From the NCBI GenBank assembly GCA_921293015.1, contig OV121096.1, positions 25,617,729 through 25,681,728 on the forward strand: DNA of 64,000 nucleotides, read 5' to 3'. Below are positions 12,560-25,238 of this stretch, in pieces. Position numbers and translations under genes: made by a program. Position 1 is the stretch's first letter; each line of letters starts with the position of its first letter. The notes under the pieces are model-generated. The model was not told where the DNA came from. It saw only the letters and a list, made by a program, of their open reading frames with translations, and made no database searches. The DNA comes from Phorcus lineatus (Eukaryota; Mollusca; Gastropoda; Trochida; Trochidae).

Positions 12560-13780
12560 CTGCACAGGATGATGCATATGATACATCCAAAATACCATGA
12601 CATATGATAGTCAGTACATACTATGACATATATGATATATCCAATACCATGACACATGTGTCATTAACTACATACAATGACACATTATATTCAATACATA
12701 CCATGACACATTATTTTCAACACATACCATGACACATATTACATTCAATACATACCATGACACATATTCAATAATACCATGACACATGATATTCATTACA
12801 TAACATGACACATGATATTCATTACATACCATGACACATGTTTAATAGATTTGATGACATATCATGTTGTTGAATACATACCATGGCATGATCTTCATTG
12901 GATAACATGACACATGATATTTATTACCTACAATGGCACAAATGATGTTCATTGCACAATGTGATACATGATGTTCATTACATACTATAACATATGATGT
13001 TCATTACCTACGACACATGATGTGCATTGCATACCATGACGAAAGTGTTAACAAGATACCATGACACACATGATGTACATTACATACCATAACACATATG
13101 ATTTTAAGTACATTCTATGGCATATGGTATTCAAGACATACTATGAATCACGCCAAGGGAACATATTCTTGATGTAAATGATAATGATTAAATAAGTTAC
13201 TCTATTCATTTGACACATGATAATCATACGGTGACACATATGTTTTAATAGATTTGATGACACATCATGTTGTTCAATACATACAGTGACATGATGTTCA
13301 ATACACACTACACATTATTCTCAATACATACGATGACCCATGTGATGTTCGATAAATACAATTACTCATATAATACTCAATACATACAATTACACTTATG
13401 ATACTCAATACAAATGATACTAAATACATACGCTCACACTATGATACTCAATTCATACGATGACACATATGATGTTCAATACATAAGATGACATATGATA
13501 CTCAATAGTCATTACATAAAATAACATGATATTCAATACAGATGACATGTGATACTCAATAATTTGATGACATATCTGATACTCTATAGATGCGATGACA
13601 TATACGTTTTTCATTCATGTGATGACATTTGATACTCAGTACATAAAATGGCATGACGTCTAACAGATACGACAACGTGACACTCAGTTCATACGAATAC
13701 ACATATGGTGTTCAATACATACGATCATGTGAGAACATGTAAATATATATGATAAATAATGCTTAATATATACGATGGTG
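12560..13780. repeat. Decayed tandem array, unit about 26-27 bp
   Basis: Words of the form ATACATACCATGACACATG followed by ATATTCA or ATGTTCA recur along about 1.2 kb, at roughly 26-27 bases with many substitutions and indels. Variation is high at both ends and lower near 12700-12850. No coding potential. Confidence 0.85.
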
Positions 13781-14019
13781 ATATGATGAACTATTCGACT
13801 GTAATACCTCATGGACAAGGCCACATACATTTGAAGAATTCACTTCATTCGATGATGCATATTATGAACTTCATTGGATTCAAATTTCATTCCTAACAAT
13901 GCCATGCACACATGATGGATGAATTACAAATGATGTGTCGAATGACGAATTAAGTAGGCTTGGCAATTTCATTCAAAACAATGTGATATACATATGATAT
14001 ATATATTATTATATATGTA

Positions 14020-14575
14020 GGATAAGGCATTATAGAAATTCTTTAGGTGGAATACGCCACAAAACAAGAACCGATTACTGATACATTTACTGGAGTTAAA
14101 CAAGGGTGCATTTTAAGCCCTATACTGTTTATTTTCATTTTCCATTGTCGGCCTACAGCGGCAATTTGATGTCTTATATAAATATTGTTTGAAATGGGGA
14201 TTACATGTTAACTTAGAGAAATTAAGAATAATTGTTTTCAGAAATGGAGATATATTATCCAAACATGAAAAATGGACTTACAATAATATAATTCTTCAAA
14301 CTGTCATGTGAAACTCTAGCTATGCAGGTACGAAAAGCACTGGAATCAGTTTACATATTGTTGCATAAAAATAGACATATTGATTTCCAAACTGCTTGTA
14401 AACTTTTGGATTCCAAAATATCTCCTATTTTGACTTATGGTTCTGAAATTTGGGGAGTGAAGTATCAAGATACAATACAAAATGTACAAACAAGCTTTTT
14501 GAAAAGAATCCTTGGGGTTGGTAAATACGCTATAATAAAATAAAGCGATAATTGGGAGAAACTGCACGATACTGT
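14020..14575 (+). mobile_element. Old non-LTR retrotransposon (LINE), 5' portion of a split copy
   Basis: One frame gives TDTFTGVKQGCILSPILF, the reverse-transcriptase stretch before the catalytic YADD box. The open segment 14322-14543 then gives GSEIWGVKYQDTIQ and FLKRILGVGKYA, typical of the region downstream of the RT domain in these LINEs. The palm region with YADD is deleted. The last recognisable peptide, GETARY, ends near 14572, where a second LINE begins. The rest of this copy resumes at about 16375. Confidence 0.75.
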
Positions 14576-16373
14576 TACGATACGATATTTTCTAAATTCA
14601 TTGAATCAAACCAAATTCTCTCCGAAGCTCAGGCTGTTTTTAGTAAAGGATATTCGCCAACAGAACATATTTTCATTTTGTTTCATCTTTTGGAATTATT
14701 AAGATGCCGCAAAAAGAAATTATATTGCGCATTCATCGATTTCCAAAAAGCGTTTGATACCGTCTGGAGATCAGGACTCTGGCAAAAACTCCTAAAAAAT
14801 AACATATCTGGGAAATGTTTTAAGGTTATTTTTAACATGTATCAAAATATAAAATCATGTGTTTGTAACGGCGGTAATTTTTCTAACTTTTTCTTATGTA
14901 AACAAGGTGTCCGTCAAGGTGAAAATCTGTCCCCAATCTTATTTTCAATATTTTAAATGATCTTGAAGACTCTCTAGCTGCTGATTCATGTTGTAGTCTA
15001 CAACTTTAACCTGACGATTTTCACAACCGCCTAGACTCAATTATTACACTTTTTGCATTGTTATACGCGGATGATACCGTGCTTATGTCCTCAAATGCTA
15101 ATGATTTGCAAAATATGTTAGACTCTTTTAGTAGTTACTGCAATAAATGGAAACTCAAGATCAATACATCCAAATAAAAAATCCTTATTTTCGGCGGATC
15201 TAAAAAGGAATACAAAAGAAGTTTTAATATTGGGGACACCATCTTTGAAAATGTAGATAATTATCCATATCTTGGTGTAACATTACAGAAAAATAGTAAA
15301 TTTACTAAAACCAAACGGCTATTGGTTGAAAAAGCAACGAAGGCTATGGGTTTTTTTATTAAGCCAAGGTAGAAAATTTAACCTTTCCATCGAGTGTCAC
15401 TTAAAAATGTTTGATTGTATGGTTGCCCCAATTCTTTTATATGGTTGTAAAATTTGGGGTTTTGAAAACATCTTATGTTTTGAAAATGTCCATCTTCGTT
15501 TTCTTAAATATTTAACCTCACTGCGGAAATGTACACCTAACTATATGGTATATGGGGAATTTGGGAGATTCCCTCTTATAAACGTTATCAAAAGCAGGAT
15601 GGTATGTTTTTGGGCTAAACTTATATCTGGAAATTCTTCCAAATTGTGCTCCTTGGTCTATAAATTGATATTCAACGATTTCATATTTGGCAAATATGTA
15701 CATAAATGGACGAAGTATCTTCAGACAATTTTCGATGATCTTGGATTGAGTTTTATTTGGAAATTTCAAAATTTTAAAAACATCTTCTGGCTAAAATCAG
15801 TTGTTAAAAGTAAATTAAAAGATACCTTTCAGCAAACATGGATATCAACAATTGAAACCTCTTCAAAAGCAACAACTTATAGTGTTTTTAAAAATCCATC
15901 TCTCAATTTTGAACAATACCTTAACTCCCTGCACTACAATAACTTGTTGAAATTCCGAACTTCTAATCATTATCTCCCAATTGAAACAGGTAGATGGCGT
16001 CGAATCCCTGTAACTGACAGGCTATGTACTCTTTGTGATTTAGACGATATTGGTGAAGAATTTCATTTTTTATTTTTATGTCCGAAATTAGAACTAGAAA
16101 AAAAAAAGTATATTCACAAATATTTTTATATCAGAACAAATATGCACAAAATGAAAATTCTGTTTAATACCAAAAAGCTAGGAACTCTAAGAAAATTGTC
16201 ATTATTTTGTAAAATCATCATGTCGCATTTTAAGAGATAACATATTTAACCTTAGAATGGCATGTCAGCCTTTTATTGTATTGTAATGTATCATGTATCA
16301 TTGTATGTATATCCATGTACCTCTTATGCTGCAGTTTGCAGCCTGAGTGTAATAAAGTTCAGTTCAATTTATG
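14576..16373 (+). mobile_element. Younger LINE inserted in the old LINE, 5'-truncated and frame-broken
   Basis: The copy begins inside the reverse transcriptase and is open to 14956 (FIDFQKAFDTVW and GVRQGENLSPILF). It then shifts frame, reads LYADDTVLMS at 15062 (catalytic Asp pair intact) and YLGVTL. It is open again at 15326-16240 with PILLYGCKIWG and a C-terminal CTLCDLDDIGEEFHFLFLCP zinc-knuckle-like motif. The UTR ends in AATAAAGTTCAGTTCAATT near 16370. Several stops and frameshifts mean it cannot be active as read. The clade is not assigned. Confidence 0.85.
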
Positions 16374-16374
16374 A

Positions 16375-16900
16375 AAACACAGGTTTAAGGGATAATACAT
16401 TGGATAAGGCTTTTAAGGATGAATTATTCCCGTATCCCATTACATTTATATGGAATGCTTAAATTACAAGACGAAAATGGTAAAGTTAACTGGGTTTCTC
16501 ATGTTCGTGAGATGTTATTTACTAGTGGTTTAGTTAGTGTGGATCATGCAAGATGTTGGCGATGCCACTATGTTTATATCTGCTTTTAGAAGGCGTTTAG
16601 TTGATATCTATATCCAAACCTGGAAAGTAAATATTGAAACCTCATCATATTTGTCACAATATTCCAAGATAAAAGATCTATTCCAGTGTGAAACATATAT
16701 CTTTAAACTTAACAATAGAAATCTGGTCTGATTAATGTGTAAATTTCCTATATCGTTCCATGAGTTAATCATAAACGTAAGAAGAACATTTATGTTATTT
16801 CTGATACAGATTCGCTCTGCTTATATTGTGGCCATAATGTTGCTGAAAATGAATTCCATGTTTTCTTTGACATTCAATTGTCATCCGTCAGCCATCAAAC
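16375..16900 (+). mobile_element. Old LINE, 3' portion of the split copy
   Basis: Frames give QDENGKVNWVSHVREMLF, RRRLVDIYIQTWKVNIETSS, and a zinc-knuckle-like SLCLYCGHNVAENEFHVFF. These continue the C-terminal half of the element left at 14575, in the same orientation and order. Multiple frameshifts and stops show long decay. Confidence 0.7.
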
Positions 16901-17301
16901 AAGCATGGCTGACTATTCAACATCTTCCTTATGTTGACCATATCATTTGTTACAGGCAATAAACGAGATGTGTTAAACCACGAGGATCTCCGTCCTTAAT
17001 TTTTGTCTTCATGGCTAAGACTGAGGCCTGAACCCGCGACAAGTGTAATAGATATGCTTCACTCCGTATTGAATATCTCCTGTCCATAAAACAAAATGTT
17101 AAAGGCAGATTGACATTGCACAAAATATTTAACACGGAGGATGTAAATATAATACGATTAACCTCCATATACATTTATAAAATATAAAAATTGAGAGCAT
17201 TGTAATACCGGTCATGTGACAACAATTATACTTTTTTATATTACAACTGTACCGTGGGCCGTGTGACCTGAACTACTGCCAATAAAGACGAAGTAATGTT
17301 A

Positions 17302-17752
17302 CTAATTACTGAAGACACAAAAACAAGAACCGATTGACGAAGACAAAAAACAAGAACCGATTTATGAAGAAAGAACCAAGAACTGGTTACTTAAGACACA
17401 AAAACAAGAACTGATTACTGAAGACACAAAAACAAGAACTGATTACTGAAGACAGAAAACAAAGAACTGATTACTGAAAACATAAATCAAGAACCGATTA
17501 CTGAAGACACAAAAACAAGAACTGATTACTGAAGACAGAAACCAAAGAACTGATTACTGAAAACATAAATCAAGAACTGATTACTGAAAACAGAAAACAA
17601 AGAACTGATTACTGAAAACATAAATCAAGAACCGATTACTTAAGCACAAAACAAGAACTGATTACTGAAGACACAAAACAAAGAACTGATTACTGAAAAC
17701 ATAAAACAAGAACTTATTACTGAAAACAAAAAGACAAGAAATGGTTTCAGTA
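17302..17752. repeat. Minisatellite, unit about 27 bp, roughly 16 copies
   Basis: Unit of the form AACAAGAACTGATTACTGAA followed by GACACAA. Variants AACCGATT or AACTGATT and GACACAAA, CATAAATC or CAGAAAACAA alternate in a partly ordered way. The unit closely matches a stretch of the old LINE at 14058-14081. No coding potential. Confidence 0.9.
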
Positions 17753-19230
17753 AAACTATTTTCAGATGTATTCTATTAAGAACGGAACATAACATTTTCA
17801 TTACCAAGGAAATCATTAACCCAAATAAAGGACACCAGATGACTGATCTAATCACTCTTTCTTTTCAGAAATGCCAGATCTAATAAATAATTAAGGAGCT
17901 TCTTTGCAATTGGTTTTAGCGCTTTTTCATACGCATTTCGTCATGGTGTAATCAAATATTTCATTTTCTGAATTACACTGAGACTAATATTTTTCACTTT
18001 TGGTAAACATAAAATAATATCAGACTACATATTATTGTTCAAAATGATATATAGGAATTTAGTTTTTATTCTTTATATCGTACTAATACTGCTGTTAAGC
18101 TCTCATTTGCAGTGCTATAATTGTGGGAAGATAATTTGGATTTTGGTAGTTCCATGTCGTGAATAAGCTTATTGTATTTAGCATTTTTATTATAGACGAA
18201 ATGAAATATATGCCAACTAACGCCAACCTAACGACAAAACTATTATACACAAATTTTAAATAATAAATAATGATAAAAGAAAAAAAACCCAGATAAAATT
18301 TCATTGAACGCGTGTTTCAATAATTCTAATTATGAATAGAAATAGGAGTATTTTTAAAAAAATTCAAACCTTGTAAAACAGAGGAAAAAGGAAATATATA
18401 AAAATACCAAGAAAAGTTCCGATGAGAGGAACACGATAGTTTGTACAGGACAAGCAAATGAAAATATCACCCCTTCACAAACCTAATGTTCTGACGGTTT
18501 CTTAAAACGCTTATTTTGTTTAATATGTTTTATTCAAACTCTATCAAAACACCGAGGAAGTATTTTTAATGTAGACCATGCGTCCTCATGGCACCATGTA
18601 AGTCCAGTTAAACCCTTTTCCGTGACGATAAGTTCCTTTGTAATGATTCAGTCCCGCAATAGTAAAACCTCCCTATGAATGCTACGATCTTGCGCTTATA
18701 TTTGAAAACTATAACAGTTTAAATATCAATGATAAGTATGGTTATTTCTGCAGACAGTTGTTTCAAATTAGATATAAAATTAACTTACGATCTTTCGTCA
18801 GTTTTGTAAATGTAACCCGTAGCTATGGACGTGAGTTGTTGATTTTTATGGATCCTAAATTGTTTTCATTTTTTACTACAAATTACTGCATGTATTGCCT
18901 ATTAAACATCATATAACCGTATCAATCCCCCTTTTACTTTGAATTGTTGACTAAATGATGTAAGTCTCTGTGGGTCAGCTTCAAAAGAACTGAGTATGTT
19001 TCCCGAAAAAAGAATTTTGGCTTTGGTAGGTGCAAAACATGATATCTACTGCTATTATATACATATCTTTATAGGCCAAAAAGCTATTTAAGCTATATAA
19101 TGTCACTATAATGAAGGATTACAATTGTATTTTTCAGCAACATTCAGTACCTCTTAAAAAATATCAGAAAACTTCTGACATATTTCAACCTAACAACGTA
19201 CTATACGTCCTTTTCAATGTGGATTTGACC
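17753..19230. other. Non-coding stretch, nothing recognised
   Basis: AT-rich. Short ORFs (for example 17640-17855 and 18095-18304 on minus) are hydrophobic or low complexity with no family resemblance. Confidence 0.5.
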
Positions 19231-19237
19231 ATAGATA

Positions 19238-19352
19238 AAGCTCAGTTGGTAGAGCGTCTGTCCACAACCATGAAGACCATATTACAATCTAAATAAATTA
19301 AGATCAACGTGTCGATCTGAATTTATTTAGATTGGCAATGGTGCGATTCAAG
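19238..19352 (+). repeat. tRNA-like element with A box, long hairpin and B-box-like sequence
   Basis: AAGCTCAGTTGGTAGAGCG at 19238-19256 is a classic Pol III A box and D-arm. GGTGCGATTCAAG at 19340-19352 resembles a B box. Between them, 19286-19305 and 19314-19333 form a 20-base stem with one mismatch and an 8-base loop. A normal tRNA has no such insert, so this is probably a tRNA-derived SINE head or a decayed mobile element rather than a working tRNA. Confidence 0.6.
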
Positions 19353-20191
19353 AATTTTTATATTTCAGAGTTGATACCCAAATAATTGAAAGACGTTTCC
19401 CTGCTTGGTATTAAGAATTATGAGGATACATGAAGAGCATAAACTGCATTGAGGGTGCTGAGAACACACGACAGATTAACAGTGTACATTATACGATAGC
19501 GCGTTGCTTAATTATTGATAATCTTGCCAAGCCTCGCATCTGTTTTGACAACGCAATAACATCCAATTAACCTGTAGCCTCGCCTGTTATTAACGATGAA
19601 TTACTAGGAGACATGATTTTGTCACGATTTTATGTTTGTTAGCATTGCACAGGTAGCTGGATCGATTATAGGAAGTATGGATATAGAAATAAAATGTTTG
19701 ATGTCGTTTATTTCGTAATCTATTTGGAGCTGTTTTGTTGGTAACGCATGTAAACAGGTTTTTAATACACTCCTGATGCGCCGTAAAGCATGCAGATCGA
19801 ATATTATTTCATAAGATGAAGGAACATTATGATCATGTCATTTTTATATAAAATTTGTGTTTTGAAACAAGCATGTGATATCTAATCACGATGTTATGAA
19901 AGCGTGTTTACTTTTTTCGTTTACATATAATATTAGCGAGTTCTTTCATAGCACTGCTTGAGAGGTAACCCCATAGAAATATCAAAATTTGTTTCCATCG
20001 TCAATCAACTATTCTCTTAAAACATAGACAAATTCTTAAAGAGCATAAGGTCTAAAGTGGACTGTATTTGAAAACCACAACATCTCAATATCAAATGCTT
20101 GATTATGATCAACAAGAATTTGCTACAAAGAAATCGTCCATCTCTTACAAAACCATTATTACGTCTTGGTGCTTTTATCTATGTGAGGGTA
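19353..20191. other. Non-coding stretch, nothing recognised
   Basis: No coding exon, tandem array or clear inverted repeat was noticed. Confidence 0.45.
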
Positions 20192-20195
20192 TTAA

Positions 20196-20817
20196 AGGCA
20201 CTAGTGCACGCTTTTACGGTTTAAATTGGCTATTTTAAGGTTTAAGAGGACTTATGCAATCACTTAAGCTTTCTATCGATGCAATGAAATACTTAAAATT
20301 CTTTACAATTGACCTGCAATCAACAATGAAAACATTTAGACAGCCGCTGTCGGCTTGGACATATAACAAATCTAAGGTTAGCTGTGCACAAAACGGATAA
20401 ATTATAGACAGTTGAAAGCGGCTGAACAATTATTATGTGCAGCTGTTGAATTTATCTAAACTCTGAACTGAGAACAAATCATGAAATATGCTTTATGAAA
20501 GCAATGTTGTAAATAAACCGATTTAATAACACAGCATTAGCATTGCTATTAGATTGACCAAAGCAGCTGCCGTTTCCGCTTTTTTGGTTATAAGCAAAAT
20601 CTTAATATTTCCGATATCGTAGTTCACGCGGATTTATTGTAACGTAACATTAAATACTTCCGGTCTTTAAAAATCAACTTTACTACCTGAATACGTAAAT
20701 ATTCGTTAAATAACTTACGAGGTAGATTACTTGAGTGAGGATCTTAAATAATATCGAGAGATATGCAGTATCTGTGCATTCGTTGTGTTAAAGAAATATT
20801 GGTGTGCACTAGTGCGT
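20196..20817. mobile_element. Possible TTAA-flanked MITE
   Basis: The left end is TTAA followed by AGGCACTAGTGCAC. The right end, read inward, is TTAA followed by ACGCACTAGTGCAC. The shared core CACTAGTG is itself a palindrome, which weakens the inverted-repeat evidence, and similarity fades after about 14 bases. No coding capacity. Confidence 0.35.
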
Positions 20818-20821
20818 TTAA

Positions 20822-22215
20822 GGTACACTCTTCAGAACAAGAAAGGCATTAGAAATATACGGAATTATGGACCATATTAAAAGTGGTAAATTCAATGTAA
20901 TAATATTTCTTCAAAGCATCATTGCTGTTTAAATTTAACGACGTTGTCGCAAAACGGCAATTTAAACCGTTTCATTCAAAAGGACACATTCCCCCGCATT
21001 TCTTTAAATTGCATCAGTCTCTATCACTGGATAATTGTTGGAAATAAGTTGTTATCGAGTCTCCTTAATCCAACAGGTCTGAATATATCCGATCTGTCGC
21101 AGAAGCCTTGGCGACAAGCACAGAAAAGTACGGGGAAAGCTGTATGCCTATCTATGTAAGCAAGTCATTACAAGCAAGTCAAGCAGGGCGTTTCCTGCAG
21201 CAAGGTACGAGGGACAAGTTTCGATCTGATTTCAATAATATACATTTCCACTATCTAACCTATTTGTTCGGTTTCAGAGCTAAAAATGCTTATTTGAATA
21301 TATCACTACTTTCGGAATGTTGTTCTGTAACTATAATGTAGCCTATATATATTGTATAATATAGATTGAATGAAAGAACATGACAATCTAATGTCTGTTA
21401 AATATCCTTTGGAAAATCACGTTTGTTGAGAGCATCCTCTGCATAAACAGTTTTCTAATTAAATCTTTCTTAAAGCAAAAAAAAATCTGAACTTTAAAAA
21501 TAATAAAAATTTTGTGATATGCAATATCTTTGCCTAACACCTTCTACTCACAGACTAAATCAACCATCTACACATTGATTGCTATTGTAATTTTCGGACA
21601 TGTTTCCAGATATAAATCAATTTCCAGAGTAATCCCTGGACAACAGTCAGGCAATGTATTATTTAAACTCAAAGCTCACCAAGCTGGCTAATCAGAGTCA
21701 TCGAGGATTCAAACTCTTCATTCCGACACGCAAGGCAAGCGTGCCTCTGAAACTCTTAAAGGAATACTTGGATATTTTGAATGAGTATTCCGTGCTGCTA
21801 ATTATATGTTCCGCTGGGATACCTCACTTACGTCTACCTGCAATCGATGTTTAAGACAATTGAGCTACGAGAAATCTCAGACACAGGCAATAGCTGAGAT
21901 TGTCAAATCCGAACTGGAATCAGTAGATTACCGAAATCAGACTTTAAACTTTCAGTTCCTATATGCAAGATTTAATACATTTAAGCTTAGGCAATCCAAC
22001 GCCCAATACAAATAAAACAACATCTGAGAACTCAATTGTTATTCAACAAGTCGCATCTGGTTTCTATCATACTTCAACAACTTCTGTATCGTAACAAATT
22101 TGGATCTTTTAAAATAACACAAACCTTTAGTGATGTACAGCTGCATCCTAAAAGTTTGATCATCTACATGCGTATCCTCGTGCAAATGTCATGTAATTTG
22201 TAATGTCAGTAGGGT
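20822..22215. other. Non-coding stretch, nothing recognised
   Basis: Short ORFs overlap on the plus strand (20944-21341, 21654-22015). None shows a family motif or plausible splice structure. Confidence 0.45.
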
Positions 22216-22287
22216 AATTAAACCTTTCGAAAATGTAACCAAAAACGTTGTTTTTTTACTTCAGAGATGAATATTTTCGGTATTGTA

Positions 22288-22478
22288 CAGAAACAATATG
22301 AAGTCATGAATCGCAATTTTGAGAGAAAATCGGAGAATGGCGCGCGTTATTAGTCAAACGTAATGTTTTACGTATTTCGGAAACTTATCTAAAGCTGATA
22401 GGACAGATTGGAGTTGATAGGTTATAGAACTAGTAGTCATGTTAATTTGACGTGTTATGATTGTCACCTTCTGCATAT
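22288..22478 (+). mobile_element. Diverged fragment of the AGAGCCACTCCGTG MITE family
   Basis: The segment shares, in the same order, ACAATATGAAG, TCGCAATT, GGCGCGCGT, AGTCAAACGTAAT, ACTTATCTAAA, GGAGTTGATAG and AACTAGTA with the MITEs at 50958 and 53353. The terminal repeats are not found, so this is an old internal piece. Confidence 0.7.
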
Positions 22479-22480
22479 AT

Positions 22481-22585
22481 ATATAGAACGTCATACGAGT
22501 TCGAAGAACGAGTTGTTTCTATGCTCCCATGACATTTTCGAGTTCAATACAAAACATCAAAATGCACTAGTATGACGTTCTATAT
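22481..22585. repeat. Inverted repeat pair of 16 bp, 105-bp element
   Basis: ATATAGAACGTCATAC at 22481-22496 is perfectly complementary to GTATGACGTTCTATAT at 22570-22585, with 73 bases between. It may be a small MITE abutting the fragment at 22288. Confidence 0.7.
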
Positions 22586-22589
22586 TTAT

Positions 22590-24411
22590 TAAATACCCGA
22601 TCTTAATAAATAAAAATATGTTTTATAAAAAATAAAAGGTTGCGTAGCGATACACATTTTCACGCCATATAAACTTCCGCGTTGAGGTTACCTTGACATT
22701 GGTATTAGTACGCCGATGACCGAACAACGCAATTGACCTGAATGCCACATTCCTCCGTATGACGTCAAGTATAGCAAGTCCGACTTTCACATCTTACAAT
22801 AACAACAAAGATGAAAAGAAAGATATTTTTATCAAATTCAGAATTGATTTAATATGATAAAGCATAAATCAAACAATGATCAAGCTATTTTGTTCATAAA
22901 CAATCGTGTAGAAATCAGTAACTTTTAAAGTTCAAAGTCATTTTCAAAATTTTCAAATACGTTGTCGTCATATTGGCTCGTGCCGTCAGTTAGTCGGAGT
23001 CACTGTTGAAGACAACACGTCTACGCTTTCGCTACTGATTTTCATGGTTCATGGTATTTGTTTATAATCGTAATCAAATCATTTGGAAATGACAATCTTG
23101 TTTTATAAGAGCTTTTGTGCAACTCTCGCAAACTGGGAATCCCAATGACCTAAATGTATATCTATAAATAGCTGCTTCGGGAAATCCGGGAAGTCCCAAG
23201 GTTCAGAAAAAATAGAACCGGCAGGGTTGCAATACGGAATCTCGAGTGCAATACGGAATTTGAAGACGGATTCCGTATCGCACCCTTGTATTACTATCCT
23301 AAGTTTACATGGGTCTATAATAAAAATTTAGATAAATGTTTCTAGATTTTATTATCGCATGTTTCATATTTTGGGATGATTTTATGAGATGTTTTGGATT
23401 ACCTCACCATATACGTTGTTTTGGAACACATCAAACAAAGGCAAACAATTTGTAACAGTAACACGAAGTGTCTCTCTGATTCTATTATCATGTTCGTTCG
23501 GTTGTGTATTAAGATAACTATGCTGGTGAAAGGAGACAGGTGTATCATATAACTACACAAAACGAGTGTACGAAACACAAACGTTAATGGAAAGTAGTAA
23601 CTTAACATTCGAGCGAGTGGGTTGCGGATGGATGGGTGACTGGAAAGAGGTTTCATGTTCGCCAAATAATAAAATGAGGGTGGTTCAGGAAGGGTTGGGG
23701 TTGTGATTTGAGGTTGTGGTGATTCAGTGCCATAAGACAGAATTCACAAACTAAACAGAAACACTAATTAGTTGAGCAGTACTGACCATCCCTAATTGAT
23801 CAATGAACTGACCCATCAAGTGAAAAAATAAACAACAGCTATATTAATGGTGTCCTTCTCTGTATTTTGGGAATTCTGTCTTCTTCTATCTGGGCCGTTC
23901 CATTATTAGGGTAAATCCCATGTTACACATCATTTTTCAACCATGAAAAGTGTTGTTTTAAGCTTTCTGTCTTTTAGGAAGATACCGTTGGAATGGGTGT
24001 AGGACGGGGCTGGGTAGGAGAAAGGGCATGGTGGAGTCTTTAGGGAATGGGAAAGGAAGTAGATATCCTGGTTTGCATTCGAGGAAGTACGGTCATTTGT
24101 TATTAATGATGTCACAATCTCATCACACCATTGATGACATGAATCATACTTGATATCCATTATTGACGAGTCTCTCAAAGATAGGAAACGGACAATTCTA
24201 TTGTGTATTTGCTCCTGTTCTCTACAGAGCTCTGAAATTATTTACTCACATTGTCCAATGAAGATATTTCGACAATATGTATCTAGATTATATGAAAAAG
24301 TAATGTACATCGTTTTGCAAGAAAAAAAAACTCCCAAAGAATTCAAATACAATACGGATACACGTATATCCTGAATGTACTCAGGACATCGAAATATGAC
24401 ATTAAATCTAT
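22590..24411. other. Non-coding stretch, nothing recognised
   Basis: No exon recognised. A short duplicated phrase (GCAATACGGAATC and GCAATACGGAATT) occurs at about 23228-23260. Minus-strand ORFs at 23399 and 23930 lack family features. Confidence 0.45.
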
Positions 24412-24419
24412 ATTGATTT

Positions 24420-24869
24420 CAGGGCTCCAGATAGGATGCGTATCTGCGTAAAATACGCACGGGTAATTCATATATACGCATTAAAAATTAAATCAATGAG
24501 TGACAGATACGCACAACTTTCCCTGGATACGAGTCAGATATTTGTTTACAGGAGTGATCGTGATTTATCAAAATAAATTTTCCTTGATCTTTACATCTCG
24601 AATAGTAGCCAACTTGATGCCAACCTGTGTGAAAACAAAGATTACCAAGTTTATATTTCGTTAAAGATAAATTTCTCGTTTATTTACAGCTTTTACGTGT
24701 GGAAAATATAATCAACGACTAACATCGAAAAGGGTGCTAAATTGAAATGATGATCTGAAAACGATAAACTTTGAAATACTCCTATTTTTTTCATGTGGTA
24801 ATTGTACTCCTGTATTTTTATTTTGAGTACTGAAATAACTCTGAGTCCAAATAATTATCTGGAGCCCTG
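24420..24869. mobile_element. hAT-like non-autonomous DNA transposon
   Basis: The terminal inverted repeat CAGGGCTCCAGATA occurs at both ends of a 450-base element. The CAGGG start is typical of hAT elements. ATTGATTT (8 bases) flanks the left end at 24412-24419 and recurs at 24871-24878, with one extra A before the right copy. Inside, TACGCA words recur near the left end. No transposase is present. Confidence 0.8.
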
Positions 24870-25238
24870 AATTGATTTAACTACGTATGGCTGTCCTAGA
24901 TATAGTTGATGTGAGTCCATGATAACCAAATGTATTTTTGACAGTAAACTAAGGTAATTGGCCCTGGTATTTTGTTTTTTAATGAGGTTAAGAAAACGAA
25001 GGACGTATACAAAGTCAAGTCCTTTCTAAAGAAATAATGTAAAGTTTTGTAAGAAAACATATTTTCATGTCAAAATAATTACATTTATATTTCGCCGTAC
25101 AGTTTTATATTGAGTAGTTAACGGTAAAGCTATGAAGAGAATAAAGATAGCGATATACAGAGAATAAAATGGTCGTTCTTCACGACACGCAGGAACAAAT
25201 CAATAACGGAAGTATCTTTTAGGCAACGCAATTTCAAT

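Noticed and set aside
17302-17752. CRISPR-like array
   Set aside because: Units are contiguous without unique spacers, in an animal genome; it is a minisatellite.
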